Origin: Parabacteroides sp. PM6-13
Lineage (GTDB): Bacteria > Bacteroidota > Bacteroidia > Bacteroidales > Tannerellaceae
DNA length: 64,000 nucleotides
Reading direction: 5' to 3'
NCBI RefSeq assembly: GCF_029892605.1
Contig: NZ_JARXWF010000015.1
Coordinates: forward strand, 1 to 64,000
Positions 9,119 through 18,749 of the stretch are shown piece after piece; position 1 is the first letter of the stretch, and the number at the start of each line of letters is the position of its first letter. The position numbers were made by a program, and so were the translations under genes. The notes below the pieces were generated by a model. The model worked only from the letters and a program-made list of their open reading frames with translations. It made no database searches and was not told the origin of the DNA.

Positions 9119-9142
9119 CCGCCCCATGCGGGGCTTTTTATA
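9119..9142 (+). terminator. Small terminator-like hairpin
   Basis: GCCCC-atgc-GGGGC followed by TTTTTAT on the plus strand, lying between the two inverted REP-like copies. No plus-strand gene ends just upstream, so it may belong to the repeat element or insulate ccsBA from upstream transcription. Confidence 0.4.
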
Positions 9143-9154
9143 GAGATGATTCAC

Positions 9155-9294
9155 TACCGTAAGCTGCGCTGCGCTTGCATACGGTTATGCATAATCTCAC
9201 GCCTGCGGCGTGCTTTCCCACAAACCTTCCCATCTTCTCCCTTTCTCCTTTCTCCCTTCTCCTTTCTCCCCCTTCCCCCCCCCCTTCTTTCGGA
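9155..9294 (+). repeat. REP-like copy 3 (direct) plus polypyrimidine tract with a C10 run
   Basis: 9155-9210 repeats the unit at 5-60 with one base change and is again followed by a CCTTTCTC-type pyrimidine tract. The tract ends in ten consecutive C at 9285-9294. With the inverted copy at 9013-9068 it forms a long imperfect hairpin with a spacer of about 86 bases. Confidence 0.7.
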
Positions 9295-9332
9295 AATGGG
9301 GTGGAGGGATAGCATAATCAAAGTGAAAGTAG

Positions 9333-9340
9333 TACTTTTG
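9333..9340 (+). promoter_or_regulatory. Possible ccsBA promoter (-7 box)
   Basis: TACTTTTG fits TAnnTTTG and lies about 40 bases before the ccsBA start. No clear -33 TTTG is present at the right distance. Confidence 0.35.
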
Positions 9341-9380
9341 GAGCTTATTACCTGCGTCGCTGAAAAATAAGGGATTCAAT

Positions 9381-11849
9381 ATGAAACAAATAGAGAGACT
9401 ACTATCTTCTTATACGACTACGATTGTGTTGTTGGTGATTTATGCCATTGGTTTGGGTGGGGCTACTTTTATTGAAAAGTATTTCGACACCCTGATGGCT
9501 AAGAACCTGGTTTATTATTCTCCGCTGTTTTTTCTGCTTCAGTTCCTCTTGGTGGTGAATTTTGTGGCGGTACTCATTCGTTACAAACTATTTAATCGAA
9601 AGAAATGGGGGATGCTTGTGGTGCATTTCTCGTTCGTGGTGATTTTGTTGGGTGCTTTTGTTTCTCATCTGTTTGGTGAAGAGGGGATGATGCATCTGCG
9701 GGAAGGGGAGAAGAGCGATCAGCTGATGGTGTACACCTCGGCCGGAACCTACGCCCGTAGTCTGCCTTTTGAGGTGGAATTATTAACGTTTACACTCACC
9801 CGTTATCCGGGTTCTACCAGTCCTTCGTCTTATGAGAGCGAGTTACGCCTATATGTAGACGGGGAAACCCGCAAGGCACGTGTCTATATGAATAATGTGT
9901 TGGATCTGAAAGGCTATCGTTTCTTTCAGGCTTCATACGATGCCGATGAAAAGGGCACGATCCTGTCGGTCAACCGGGATGTGGCGGGACGTTCGATCAC
10001 CTATACCGGTTATTGCTGTTTATTGATAGGCTTTGTACTTTGTTTTACCGGCCGGCATTCCCGTTTCAGGCAATTGACCCGTCGATTGAAGGCCTTGCGA
10101 TCGGAGGCAAGAGTCGTATGCGTCATCCTGTTAACAGGCATAAGCCTGATGGGCGCGGAGGCTAAGAAGATGCCCAATCCGGTACTCGATGCCGTACAGC
10201 GTTATGCGATTGATCCCGCCCATGCTGAGAAGTTTGGCGCCTTGCCGGTCCAGTCTTCCAAGGGACGCATACAGCCGATGAATACCTTCTCGTCGGAGAT
10301 ATTGCGGAAGCTGCATAAGTCGGCAACGATCGGTAATATGAATTCGGATCAGTTTCTGATCAGCCTCTGGGCGATGCCGGACAGATGGATGCGTGTGCCT
10401 TTTATTGTGGTGTCGAACGATGAGCTGACAGAGATTTACAAACTTAGTAAAGGGGAAATTGCTTATATCGAGGCGTTCGACCATACGGGTAGGTATAAAT
10501 TTCAGGATCGCCTGGCAGTGGCCTATCATAAGATGCCGGCCGAACGAACCGCTTTTGATAAGGAGCTGATGAAGTTGGACGAGAAGATTAATATTGTCCG
10601 TCAGCTTTTGAACCTTCAATTTGTCTCTCTTTTTCCCCGCAGCGATGAACCGGGTCAGACCTGGTATGCTCCCGGCGATGATCTTTCCGGTTGGGTAGGG
10701 GAGGACTCGCTGTTTGTTGCCCGGATTATCCCCCATTATATCAGCGAGGTACAGTCGGCTTTGCAGACGGGCGATTGGGCGGGAGCCAATAACGTAGTCG
10801 GTCAGGTGACCGCTTATCAGCAGGAGAGGAGTGCGGCGCAGGAGGTGAACCCCCGGCGGATTCAGATGGAGATCAAATACAATCAACTGTCTATTTTTGC
10901 GAAAGCGAAAAAGGGCTACCTTGTGTTGGGTGGTTTACTGTTGGTGTTCTCTTTTATCGGTATGTTCCGCCAAAGGAGGTGGCTGACGGGGGTGACGCGG
11001 CTGTTGAGCCTGGCGGTTGGCCTTGTGTTTCTGTGTCATTTGGGTGGGATGGCGATGCGCGGGTATATTTCCGGCTATGCTCCCTGGAGTAATTCCTACG
11101 AAACGATGGTATATGTGGCCTGGGCCACGGTGTTAGCCGGTATTCTGTTTGCCCGGCGAAGCCCGCTTACCTTTGCCCTGGCGACTCTTTTCGGGGGTAT
11201 TATCCTGTTTGTCTCCGGCTTGAACTGGATGGATCCCGAGATCAATCCGTTGGTGCCGGTGTTGAAGTCGCCCTGGCTGATGTTTCATGTGGCGGTGATT
11301 GTGGCAGCCTATGGTTTCTTTGGTATCAGCTGCCTGATTGGACTGACCAACCAGGGTATGATATTTTGCCTGAAAGAGACGAACAGAGCGTTTTTGTCCT
11401 TGCGTATCAAGGAACTGACACTTATCAATGAGATGTCTTTATGGATTGGTTTGGCCTTGATGACGATCGGCACATTCCTCGGCGCTGTCTGGGCGAATGA
11501 GTCCTGGGGGCGCTACTGGGGATGGGATCCGAAGGAGACCTGGGCATTGATCACGATGGTGGTCTATGCCGTCACGCTTCATCTTCGGCTTGTGAAGCGG
11601 TGGGATAATGCCTGGCTATTCAACCTGATGTCGGTGCTTTCGTTTGCCTCTGTATTGATGACCTATTTCGGCGTCAATTATTTCCTGAGTGGGATGCACT
11701 CGTATGGGCAAAACGATAGTGTAAACCACCTGTTTATGTATTTGTATATCGCGGCAGGAGTAGTTCTTTTCCTGGCGATCTTCTCCTATCGTCGCTATAA
11801 GAAATGGTTTACTGCCGACTATTCTGCATCAACCAATAATCCAATATAG
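9381..11849 (+). CDS. ccsA: Fused cytochrome c biogenesis protein CcsBA (System II)
   Basis: 822 residues joining a ResB/CcsB-like N-terminal part to a CcsA C-terminal part. The N-terminal region has several transmembrane helices (first at about residues 12-30). A long extracytoplasmic stretch follows at roughly residues 255-510. The C-terminal half carries [11 protein letters not shown] (about 566) and the heme-handling WWD motif [15 protein letters not shown] (from residue 709), typical of CcsA. The protein exports heme and attaches it to c-type apocytochromes at the inner membrane, serving anaerobic respiration. Fused CcsBA is normal in Bacteroidetes and epsilonproteobacteria. No nrfHA or other cytochrome gene lies beside it here. 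The 3' end overlaps aroC tail to tail by 41 bases. Confidence 0.9.
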   Translation: MKQIERLLSSYTTTIVLLVIYAIGLGGATFIEKYFDTLMAKNLVYYSPLFFLLQFLLVVNFVAVLIRYKLFNRKKWGMLVVHFSFVVILLGAFVSHLFGEEGMMHLREGEKSDQLMVYTSAGTYARSLPFEVELLTFTLTRYPGSTSPSSYESELRLYVDGETRKARVYMNNVLDLKGYRFFQASYDADEKGTILSVNRDVAGRSITYTGYCCLLIGFVLCFTGRHSRFRQLTRRLKALRSEARVVCVILLTGISLMGAEAKKMPNPVLDAVQRYAIDPAHAEKFGALPVQSSKGRIQPMNTFSSEILRKLHKSATIGNMNSDQFLISLWAMPDRWMRVPFIVVSNDELTEIYKLSKGEIAYIEAFDHTGRYKFQDRLAVAYHKMPAERTAFDKELMKLDEKINIVRQLLNLQFVSLFPRSDEPGQTWYAPGDDLSGWVGEDSLFVARIIPHYISEVQSALQTGDWAGANNVVGQVTAYQQERSAAQEVNPRRIQMEIKYNQLSIFAKAKKGYLVLGGLLLVFSFIGMFRQRRWLTGVTRLLSLAVGLVFLCHLGGMAMRGYISGYAPWSNSYETMVYVAWATVLAGILFARRSPLTFALATLFGGIILFVSGLNWMDPEINPLVPVLKSPWLMFHVAVIVAAYGFFGISCLIGLTNQGMIFCLKETNRAFLSLRIKELTLINEMSLWIGLALMTIGTFLGAVWANESWGRYWGWDPKETWALITMVVYAVTLHLRLVKRWDNAWLFNLMSVLSFASVLMTYFGVNYFLSGMHSYGQNDSVNHLFMYLYIAAGVVLFLAIFSYRRYKKWFTADYSASTNNPI

Positions 11850-12879
11850 TCATAGCCGCCATGGCTTCGACGATGGGCACGGCTCTGGGCAGGACGCAAG
11901 GGTCGTGGCGACCTCGTGCTTTGAGGAGGGTATCTTCGCCGGTTGTTGTTACGGTCTCCTGCTCCATCAGGATGGTGGCTACCGATTTGAAGGCAACCCG
12001 GAAATAGATATCTTCTCCGTTGGAGATGCCTCCCTGGATGCCTCCGGAGTAATTCGTACGGGTGCTGATTGTCCCTTGATTATTAAAGAATAGGTCGTTA
12101 TGCTCCGAGCCACGATAGAGGCCGGCCTGGAATCCATCACCGTATTCAAAACCTTTCGCGGCGTTGATGCTCAACATAGCGTTGCCTAACGCCGCATGCA
12201 GTTTTCCAAATGCCGGCTCTCCCAATCCGGGAGGAACGCCTTGGATCACGCAGGAGATAACGCCACCGATCGTGTCTCCCTGGGCGCGTATTTCGTGGAT
12301 TAGGGCTTCCATTTCAGCCGCTTTGGCTGGATCGGGGCAGCGAACCGGGTTGGTTTCTATATTATTCAGATCGTAATCCAGGTAGGTTTTATCGAGTTTG
12401 ATTGAGCCTACCTCTGAGGTGTAGGCCAGGGTGGTGATGCCTTTTAGCTGAAGAATCTGTTTGGCTATGGCACCGGCTACGATGCGCGCAATGGTTTCGC
12501 GTGCCGAGGATCGCCCTCCTCCCCGCGGATCGCGCAGTCCGTATTTCTGATCGTAGGTGTAATCGGCATGTGACGGGCGGTATTTCGTCTTCATCTCTTC
12601 GTAATCGGAAGAGTGCTGGTTCTCGTTCCATACCAGGAAACCAATCGGCGTACCGGTGGTTTTCCCTTCGTAGAGGCCGGAAAGAAACTGCACCTCATCC
12701 GCTTCCTTGCGGGGAGTGGTGATGGACGACTGGCCGGGACGGCGGCGGTTGAGCTCCGCCTGAATGGCTTCCATATTCAATGAAATGCCTGCCGGGCATC
12801 CATCAATAACACCTCCTACGGCCGGTCCATGTGACTCGCCGAAGGACGTAAGACGAAAAATTGTACCGAAAGTGTTCAC
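11809..12879 (-). CDS. aroC: Chorismate synthase
   Basis: 356 residues, full length. It converts 5-enolpyruvylshikimate-3-phosphate to chorismate with reduced FMN, the last common step to aromatic amino acids. Signatures seen: [19 protein letters not shown] near the start (the first chorismate synthase signature), [27 protein letters not shown] and [19 protein letters not shown] near the end. It is convergent with ccsBA and overlaps its last 41 bases. Confidence 0.96.
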   Translation of the reverse strand: MNTFGTIFRLTSFGESHGPAVGGVIDGCPAGISLNMEAIQAELNRRRPGQSSITTPRKEADEVQFLSGLYEGKTTGTPIGFLVWNENQHSSDYEEMKTKYRPSHADYTYDQKYGLRDPRGGGRSSARETIARIVAGAIAKQILQLKGITTLAYTSEVGSIKLDKTYLDYDLNNIETNPVRCPDPAKAAEMEALIHEIRAQGDTIGGVISCVIQGVPPGLGEPAFGKLHAALGNAMLSINAAKGFEYGDGFQAGLYRGSEHNDLFFNNQGTISTRTNYSGGIQGGISNGEDIYFRVAFKSVATILMEQETVTTTGEDTLLKARGRHDPCVLPRAVPIVEAMAAMTILDYWLMQNSRQ

Positions 12880-12886
12880 CTTATTC

Positions 12887-12976
12887 TAATTGAGAATTGA
12901 GAATTGAAAATGGATAATTAAGAAACAACGTTTACTTAACAGATTGCTTATCAATTATCCATTCTCAATTATCTAT
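12887..12976. repeat. Inverted AATTGA-type repeat pair
   Basis: An AATTGAGAATTGAAAATGG-like arm (12887-12919) and its near reverse complement (12948-12976) lie between the slyD-type gene and aroC. The same repeat type appears at 8921-8954 and 20752-20880. It may act as a read-through barrier or be a short mobile remnant. Confidence 0.55.
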
Positions 12977-12981
12977 TGTTT

Positions 12982-13557
12982 TTAGTGGCATCCGCCGCAT
13001 CCGCAACCATCATTGTGGCCATGGTCGCCACAGTCGCCGCCTTCGCAGTCGCCACAGTTGCAACCACCGGCCGGAGCAGTCAATGCAGCAATCTCTTCGG
13101 CTGTCGGCTCATGCACGTCGATCACCTTACCGGTGAAATGCAGCGTTTCGCCAGCCAACGGATGATTGAAGTCCATCACAACCACCTCTTCGCGTACTTC
13201 CAACACGGAACCCATCATGCGGTTGCCTTCGTTGTCCATCATAGGCACGGTTTCGCCCTCTTTGATGGCTTCTGAATCGAATTTGCCATCCACCACAAAG
13301 ATATCTTTGGGCAGCTCGATCACATGATCTTCCTGGTATTCGCCGTAAGCGTCTGCCGCAGGGATCGTGAAATCGAATTCCGCGCCTACTTCCAATCCGC
13401 TAAGTGATTTTTCGAAGGCAGGGATCATCATGCCTATTCCGTATATGAATTGTAATGGATTTTCAACGGTAGCCCGTTCCATCAAATCCTGTTCGCCCTC
13501 TTCTCCTACGTTCAGGTCATAAGTGACTGCCACGTATTTTCTTGTTGAAATTTTCAT
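12982..13557 (-). CDS. slyD: SlyD-type FKBP peptidyl-prolyl isomerase with metal-binding tail
   Basis: 191 residues from the ATG of MKISTRKYVAVTYDL; the frame opens further upstream but this start fits the family. The N-terminal FKBP part with the insert-in-flap layout (MMIPAFEKSLSGLEVGAEF, then AYGEYQEDHVIELP) is SlyD-like. It speeds proline isomerisation and acts as a chaperone in the cytoplasm. The C-terminus is a Cys/His/Gly tail (CNCGDCEGG, then GCGCGGCH) expected to bind nickel or other metals. No hydrogenase genes are nearby, so any metal-delivery role here is open. Confidence 0.9.
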   Translation of the reverse strand: MKISTRKYVAVTYDLNVGEEGEQDLMERATVENPLQFIYGIGMMIPAFEKSLSGLEVGAEFDFTIPAADAYGEYQEDHVIELPKDIFVVDGKFDSEAIKEGETVPMMDNEGNRMMGSVLEVREEVVVMDFNHPLAGETLHFTGKVIDVHEPTAEEIAALTAPAGGCNCGDCEGGDCGDHGHNDGCGCGGCH

Positions 13558-13776
13558 TATTCGTTTGTCTTTTTGATGAATATAATACGCAAAGATAATA
13601 CCAATGAAAGGATTTTGACTCATAAAAAGGGAATTACCAGCTGTTTTAACGTTCAAAAACAGATGCATATCTTACTTTTTAACCAATAAAGTCGATTTTT
13701 GAACGGTATCTGTTTCCTATTTTATGCAGATCTTTGCTTCGGTATTAGTAATAACAAATTTGAAAAGAACCTTAGT

Positions 13777-14211
13777 ATGGAACAAACAATCTTAAAAATT
13801 AAACCTTGGCATTTGGCAACCGCGTTGATTCTGTTTCTTGCCTGTATCCATGTTGTAGGAGCAACAAGAGAGAACAGTGATTATGTGGTTCCGCAAGCTG
13901 AGCAGCTGGAACAGTTGACAGAGGATGAATTCGCGGAAGCGGTCTCGTCCGGTATGAGTTGTGTCCTTTTTTATCACAAAGATAATGATACCTGTCTGGA
14001 GGTGGAACAAAACCTGATTCGCGTTCGGGAGGAGTATAAAGACTCGATTCGTTTTTACAAAGTGGATATGGAATCGGTGGACGCCCGCCGCCTTTCCCCG
14101 CATGTTAAGGGTATGCCCAGCATACTTATCTTTAAGAATGGCGAAGAAAAGGCCGGTATCATGGGGCATTCTTCAGCAAACAATATTCGGAAAATAATCA
14201 ATCGCTGCTAA
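13777..14211 (+). CDS. Thioredoxin-fold membrane-anchored protein lacking CxxC
   Basis: 144 residues from the ATG of MEQTILKIKPWHLATA; an upstream in-frame ATG at 13699 is less likely because the family pattern starts here. One N-terminal hydrophobic segment (about residues 14-30) should anchor it to the membrane with the domain in the periplasm. The fold is thioredoxin-like, including the cis-Pro loop GMPSILIFKNGE. The active-site position reads HKDNDTC: only the second Cys is present, so it cannot act as a normal dithiol oxidoreductase. It is followed after 20 bases by a small membrane protein gene, probably in the same operon. Confidence 0.75.
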   Translation: MEQTILKIKPWHLATALILFLACIHVVGATRENSDYVVPQAEQLEQLTEDEFAEAVSSGMSCVLFYHKDNDTCLEVEQNLIRVREEYKDSIRFYKVDMESVDARRLSPHVKGMPSILIFKNGEEKAGIMGHSSANNIRKIINRC

Positions 14212-14231
14212 GGAGAGAGGAGGATTTAGGT

Positions 14232-14477
14232 ATGATGAGGTTGATAGGGCAATTTTTCTCTGCCAATCGAAAGGCCCTGATAGGTGTGGTCTTAGGCGGT
14301 GTGATAGGTTATTTGTACTGGTACTTCTACGGATGTTACCAGGGGATGTATTATATGTATTCCGAAAATTGGGTGAATATCCTTTTAGGAGGACTCGTCG
14401 GTGGCTTGATCGCGACAGCCATAGAGGAGGCGCGTAGCGTGCAAACGGAAAAGGAGGGCGTTCACAACGCGGCATAG
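14232..14477 (+). CDS. Small two-helix membrane protein, DUF6132-like
   Basis: 81 residues (start could be either of two adjacent Met codons). Two glycine-rich transmembrane segments are visible (ALIGVVLGGVIGYLYWYF and ILLGGLVGGLIATAI), separated by a Gly-Cys-containing loop. The pattern GxxxGYLYxxxxGC resembles DUF6132 proteins, which I recall often sit near thioredoxin or rhodanese genes, as here. Function is unknown. The 3' end overlaps the convergent FAD oxidoreductase gene by 16 bases. Confidence 0.65.
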   Translation: MMRLIGQFFSANRKALIGVVLGGVIGYLYWYFYGCYQGMYYMYSENWVNILLGGLVGGLIATAIEEARSVQTEKEGVHNAA

Positions 14478-16048
14478 GCTTGAGCTACCGCTTCGGCACA
14501 GCTCTCGCCATCCATGGCTGCTGAGACGATGCCCCCGGCATATCCGGCTCCCTCTCCGCAGGGGAAGAGTCCTTGTAGGGTGACGTGCTGACAGGTCTCG
14601 CGGTCGCGCAGGATACGAACGGGGGAAGAGGTGCGTGTCTCTACCCCGATCATCAACGCCTCGTTGGTCAGGAAACCGGGCGCTTTCCGCCCAAACTGCC
14701 GGAAGCCATCCTGCAGGCGTGAGGCGATAAAGGTCGGCATCCAGAAGTGCAAAGGAGAGGCGATCAATCCAGGCGTATAGGAGGAATCCGGTAGGTCGAA
14801 AGAGTTCTTTTTCCGGATAAAGTCCTCCATGCGTTGTGCCGGAGCGATCTGTTTCTGTCCTCCGTTCAGCCAGTTAAGCTCTTCCAAGCGCTCCTGGAAA
14901 GCCATCAGGGCAAGAGGGGAGTCGGGTGGCACGATCATCTTTTCTCCTTTCATCAGGGCCGGGTAGTCTTCCGGTCGGATCTCGACGACCATGCCCGAGT
15001 TGGCCCAGCGCGAACCCCGGTTGGAGGGTGACATACCATTGACTACCACCTGGCGGGGACCACTGGCGGCGGGCACGACAAAACCACCGGGACACATGCA
15101 AAAGGAATAGACACCGCGCCCGTCAGCCTGGGCAACGAAGCTGTATTCCGCCGCCGGGAGATAGTCGCCTCGGCCCTCTTTGCGGTGATACTGGATCTGA
15201 TCGATCAGCTGCTGCGGGTGTTCCAGGCGGACACCGACGGCAATGCCTTTGGCTTCTATGGGGATTTGTTGCTCGTATAGGTAATTATACACATCGCGGG
15301 CGGAGTGACCGGTGGCCAAAATCACCGGGCCGTGGAAGGTCTCGCCCCGTTGGGTCTCGATGCCTATCACTTGCTTTTTATCGATCAATAATCGCTCCAT
15401 GCGTGTCTCAAAATGCACCTCTCCGCCGCTGCGGATGATCTGTTCGCGCATATTCTCGATGACACGCGGCAGTTTGTCTGTGCCGATATGCGGATGAGCA
15501 TCCGCCAGGATGGAGGTGCTGGCGCCATGCTGGCAGAACACCTGTAATATTTTATCTACCGATCCCCGTTTCTTGCTTCGGGTATAGAGTTTCCCATCCG
15601 AAAAAGCCCCGGCGCCCCCTTCGCCGAATGAATAGTTCGATTCGGGGTTTACCTGATGTTCCCGGCTGATCAAAGCAATGTCTTTCCGACGGTTATGCAC
15701 ATCTTTTCCGCGTTCGACCACAATAGGGCGCAAGCCCAGTTCGATCAATCGCAAGGCGGCAAACAGCCCGCCCGGTCCGGCGCCGACCACAACGACCGGC
15801 TTTTCTTGCGACACATCCGGATAGGCAACCACCGGATATTCATTCTCCTCGGGTGGTTCGTTGATAAACAGACGCAACTTTATGTTGAGGTAGATCGTAC
15901 GTTGCCGGGCATCGATAGACCGCTTCAATACACGCACGGCTGTGATGGCAGATAGCTGTTCACCGGTTTCACGCGCAGCCACCTGTTTTAATGCCTGTTC
16001 ATTGACTGCCTCTTCGGGCAGAAGGCGTAGTTGGAGTTCTTTGATCAT
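14462..16048 (-). CDS. FAD-dependent dehydrogenase (COG2509-type)
   Basis: 528 residues from the ATG of MIKELQLRLLP. A TTG at 16072 overlapping the radA stop would add eight residues, but ATG is preferred. A dinucleotide-binding motif (VVVVGAGPGGLFAAL) lies near residues 85-99, with FGEGGAGAFSDGKLYTR and ATGHSARDVY further on. The C-terminal GEGAGYAGGIVSAAMDGE is the FAD-binding signature of this family. These are cytoplasmic NAD(FAD)-utilising proteins of undefined substrate. Its start follows the radA stop closely, so the two are probably co-transcribed. Family assignment is firm; reaction unknown. Confidence 0.85.
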   Translation of the reverse strand: MIKELQLRLLPEEAVNEQALKQVAARETGEQLSAITAVRVLKRSIDARQRTIYLNIKLRLFINEPPEENEYPVVAYPDVSQEKPVVVVGAGPGGLFAALRLIELGLRPIVVERGKDVHNRRKDIALISREHQVNPESNYSFGEGGAGAFSDGKLYTRSKKRGSVDKILQVFCQHGASTSILADAHPHIGTDKLPRVIENMREQIIRSGGEVHFETRMERLLIDKKQVIGIETQRGETFHGPVILATGHSARDVYNYLYEQQIPIEAKGIAVGVRLEHPQQLIDQIQYHRKEGRGDYLPAAEYSFVAQADGRGVYSFCMCPGGFVVPAASGPRQVVVNGMSPSNRGSRWANSGMVVEIRPEDYPALMKGEKMIVPPDSPLALMAFQERLEELNWLNGGQKQIAPAQRMEDFIRKKNSFDLPDSSYTPGLIASPLHFWMPTFIASRLQDGFRQFGRKAPGFLTNEALMIGVETRTSSPVRILRDRETCQHVTLQGLFPCGEGAGYAGGIVSAAMDGESCAEAVAQAYAAL

Positions 16049-16068
16049 GGGTGGATTTGTTGTTTTGA

Positions 16069-17439
16069 TCAACTAAATAATTGTCGGAAGGCATCTTCTA
16101 CTTTTCTGACCTGGATGATTTTGATTTTGCTCTTTGAGGTATCGAAGCCTTTTAGGTTGTTATGCGGGATAAGAATCCGGTCGAAGCCAAGTTTCTCGGC
16201 TTCCAGGATGCGCTGTTCGATGCGGTTCACCGGGCGTATCTCGCCGGATAATCCGACTTCGCCTGCCAGACAGGTGCCAGGTTCTATGGTGATATCCAGG
16301 CTGGAAGAGAGGATGGCGCTAATCACTGCCATATCGATGGCCGGGTCGTTTACCCGCAATCCGCCGGCAATATTGAGAAAGACATCTTTTTGCCCCAACT
16401 TGAAACCGGCTCGTTTCTCCAATACGGCCAATAGCATGTTCATGCGGCGGATGTCAAAGCCGGTAGCACTACGCTGAGGTGTGCCGTAGACGGCAGAGCT
16501 GACCAATGCCTGTGTCTCGATCAGGAAAGGGCGAATGCCTTCGATCGTGGCGGCAATGGCTACTCCGCTCAATCCCTCATGATTCTGTGTCAGTAGGAGT
16601 TCGGAGGGGTTACTCACCTGGCGCAGGCCGTTTTGCCGCATTTCGTAGATGCCCAGTTCGGCTGTGCTGCCGAAGCGGTTCTTGATGCTGCGGAGGATGC
16701 GGTACATATAGTGTTGGTCGCCTTCAAACTGAAGCACTGTATCGACGATATGTTCTAATACCTTGGGCCCGGCAATGCTGCCTTCTTTGTTGATATGGCC
16801 AATAAGCAATACCGGTACGCCGGTCTCTTTGGCATACTTTAGGATAGAGGCGCTACATTCGCGTACTTGGGAGACACTGCCTGGCGATGACTCAACGCTT
16901 TCCGTGTAGACAGTCTGAATCGAATCGACAATCATCAGGTCCGGTTGGATATTCTGTGCCTGCACAAAGATCTGCTCCAGTTGTGTCTCGGGAAGAATAT
17001 AGCAGTCGGTATCGTCGTTGGATAGGCGTTCGGCACGGAGTTTCAATTGCCGTCCGCTCTCTTCGCCCGATACATAGAGTGTCTTTAAGCCCTTCAGTCC
17101 TAATACCGTTTGCAATACCAGGGTAGATTTGCCAATGCCCGGTTCGCCGCCGATCAATACCAGGGAGCCTTTCACCAGGCCGCCCCCCAGGACACGGTTT
17201 AGTTCCGCATCCCCCAGGTCGATGCGCACCTCTTCTTCCGTCGTAATATCACGGAGTAGGGTAGGGCGGACCTTCCCCTGATCGGTAATGCCCGGAATTG
17301 TACGTTTGGCAGCCGATTCTTTGGTTACCAGCTCTTCTACATAGGTGTTCCAGGCTCCGCAAGCGGGACATTTACCAATCCATTTGGGTGAATCGGCACC
17401 ACAGTCGGAGCATATATATACTGATTTTGTTTTTGCCAT
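16069..17439 (-). CDS. radA: DNA repair protein RadA/Sms
   Basis: 456 residues, full length. Order of parts: zinc finger with Cys10, Cys13, Cys24 and Cys27; RecA-like ATPase with Walker A GGEPGIGKST (97-106) and the RadA-specific KNRFG motif (253-257); C-terminal Lon-protease-like domain. RadA drives branch migration of recombination intermediates. The downstream FAD oxidoreductase follows immediately. Confidence 0.96.
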   Translation of the reverse strand: MAKTKSVYICSDCGADSPKWIGKCPACGAWNTYVEELVTKESAAKRTIPGITDQGKVRPTLLRDITTEEEVRIDLGDAELNRVLGGGLVKGSLVLIGGEPGIGKSTLVLQTVLGLKGLKTLYVSGEESGRQLKLRAERLSNDDTDCYILPETQLEQIFVQAQNIQPDLMIVDSIQTVYTESVESSPGSVSQVRECSASILKYAKETGVPVLLIGHINKEGSIAGPKVLEHIVDTVLQFEGDQHYMYRILRSIKNRFGSTAELGIYEMRQNGLRQVSNPSELLLTQNHEGLSGVAIAATIEGIRPFLIETQALVSSAVYGTPQRSATGFDIRRMNMLLAVLEKRAGFKLGQKDVFLNIAGGLRVNDPAIDMAVISAILSSSLDITIEPGTCLAGEVGLSGEIRPVNRIEQRILEAEKLGFDRILIPHNNLKGFDTSKSKIKIIQVRKVEDAFRQLFS

Positions 17440-17470
17440 AATGCGGGTGGAATTAAACGTCCGGGTTTAG

Positions 17471-17782
17471 TTAAGCAATAGGCTTTACTATCTCTATTTT
17501 CAGACCAAGAGCCTCAATAATCCGGCAAAACGTACTTATGCCTGGTTCTACTATCCCCTTTTCTATTTTTGAAATATAAGATTTGTTGCTACCGATACGA
17601 TCAGCAAGTTCAGTTTGAGTCATTTTCTCTTTCTTTCTTGCTTCACAGATGATTTGTCCCATGCAATAAGCATACGCTTCTCTCCGAAATTCTTCTCGTT
17701 CAGGAGTGCCCACCTTGCCATACAAATTATCTAATACGGCATCCATACTTCCAACGTTAGGGTTTACTTGCATAATATTCAT
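17471..17782 (-). CDS. XRE-family antitoxin, HigA-like
   Basis: 103 residues with a helix-turn-helix at about residues 54-76 (MTQTELADRIGSNKSYISKI). The gene starts inside the 3' end of the toxin-like gene (26-base overlap), a toxin-first order typical of higBA modules. It should bind and neutralise the toxin and repress the shared promoter. Confidence 0.8.
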   Translation of the reverse strand: MNIMQVNPNVGSMDAVLDNLYGKVGTPEREEFRREAYAYCMGQIICEARKKEKMTQTELADRIGSNKSYISKIEKGIVEPGISTFCRIIEALGLKIEIVKPIA

Positions 17783-18092
17783 TTTTTAATTTCAGTGCCT
17801 GTTCTATTTCGCTATCGGGTGTTTTCTGTGTCTTTTTCTGAAAGCCGTTAAATAGCATTACTATATTGCCATCGTCAAAGATAAAAAACGCACGATAAAT
17901 ATTGCCATTTGATGATGCTCTCAACTCATACAAACCATCACGTATTGACTTTACAAAATTCGCGTTTACCCTTTGCTGAGTTTTAAGTATATCAAGAACA
18001 TAGGAGATTTTTTTCTTTGCAGCATCATCTAATGACATAAAGAATTCTATAAAGTAGTGTTTATAGTATAAAATCTTCCTCTCGTTATCCAT
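17757..18092 (-). CDS. RelE/HigB-type toxin (phage-derived Gp49-like family)
   Basis: 111 residues. The segment LRASSNGNIYRAFFIFDDGNI followed by LFNGFQKKTQKTP is the hallmark of the HigB/Gp49-like branch of the RelE/ParE toxins, which cut mRNA on the ribosome. Basic and aromatic residues in that segment form the usual active surface. The antitoxin gene overlaps downstream. A TATATTTG sequence (18097-18104 on the minus strand) lies just before the start and could be the -7 box. Confidence 0.82.
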   Translation of the reverse strand: MDNERKILYYKHYFIEFFMSLDDAAKKKISYVLDILKTQQRVNANFVKSIRDGLYELRASSNGNIYRAFFIFDDGNIVMLFNGFQKKTQKTPDSEIEQALKLKNEYYASKP

Positions 18093-18152
18093 AATGCAAA
18101 TATAGTAAAAGTTTCTTTATTTGACAACTTTTTTAGACTGTGGAGTATATGG

Positions 18153-18725
18153 TTACTTCTCCGACTTCCTAAACCCTATCGGATTGCGGGGCTTATTCGC
18201 TTGCTTATGTTTTGCCGCCAATTCAGCCAATGCGATATAGATATCGTCAAACTCTTTCTGCGTGTCTTCCGACAAGTCGTTTATGGCCGCTAATGTCTCT
18301 TCGCTGATTTCTTCCAATGTTTTGATGCGATCGATTAAGGCTGGTAACATGTTTTCTTCTTTGGCGAAAGTGAGCACATTGCGCATTGCTACAAAAGCAC
18401 GCATGATCTTAATGTTCATGTCTATGGCAATCTCACTGTTAAGAAGTCCGGACAGCATAGCTAGCCCCTGTTCTGTGAAGGCATAAGGCATAGCCGTTTT
18501 GGGCCTTTTATTTGGATATGTCGTCACAAATTGTGATGACATATCTTCCCATTCTTCCGGAGATAACCGAAACATAAAATCTGGAGGGAATCGCCTCATA
18601 TTACGCTTAACCGCTTGATTAAGCACTCTCGTTTCTACTTGGTACATTTCTGCCAGATCAAAGTCCAGCATCACCCGCTGGCCTCTGATTTCGTATATCT
18701 TACTTTGTATAAGTGCTAATTCCAT
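18153..18725 (-). CDS. ORF6N-domain protein, copy 1
   Basis: 190 residues. The N-terminal part (IYEIRGQRVMLDFDLAEMYQ, NMRRFPPDFMF, then PYAFTEQGLAML) is the ORF6N domain, a phage-type DNA-binding domain found in antirepressor-like proteins. The C-terminal part is helical and coiled-coil-like and ends KPRNPIGFRKSEK. A paralogue lies directly upstream at 18750-19322; the C-terminal halves are almost identical, the N-terminal halves are not. A chromosomal role is unknown, though phage-derived regulation is likely. Confidence 0.85.
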   Translation of the reverse strand: MELALIQSKIYEIRGQRVMLDFDLAEMYQVETRVLNQAVKRNMRRFPPDFMFRLSPEEWEDMSSQFVTTYPNKRPKTAMPYAFTEQGLAMLSGLLNSEIAIDMNIKIMRAFVAMRNVLTFAKEENMLPALIDRIKTLEEISEETLAAINDLSEDTQKEFDDIYIALAELAAKHKQANKPRNPIGFRKSEK

Positions 18726-18749
18726 GATATAAATAGTATAACAGTTTTT

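Noticed and set aside
10131-10886. 251-codon minus-strand frame inside ccsBA
   Set aside because: Shadow of the ccsBA coding frame; no family resemblance and no initiation context.
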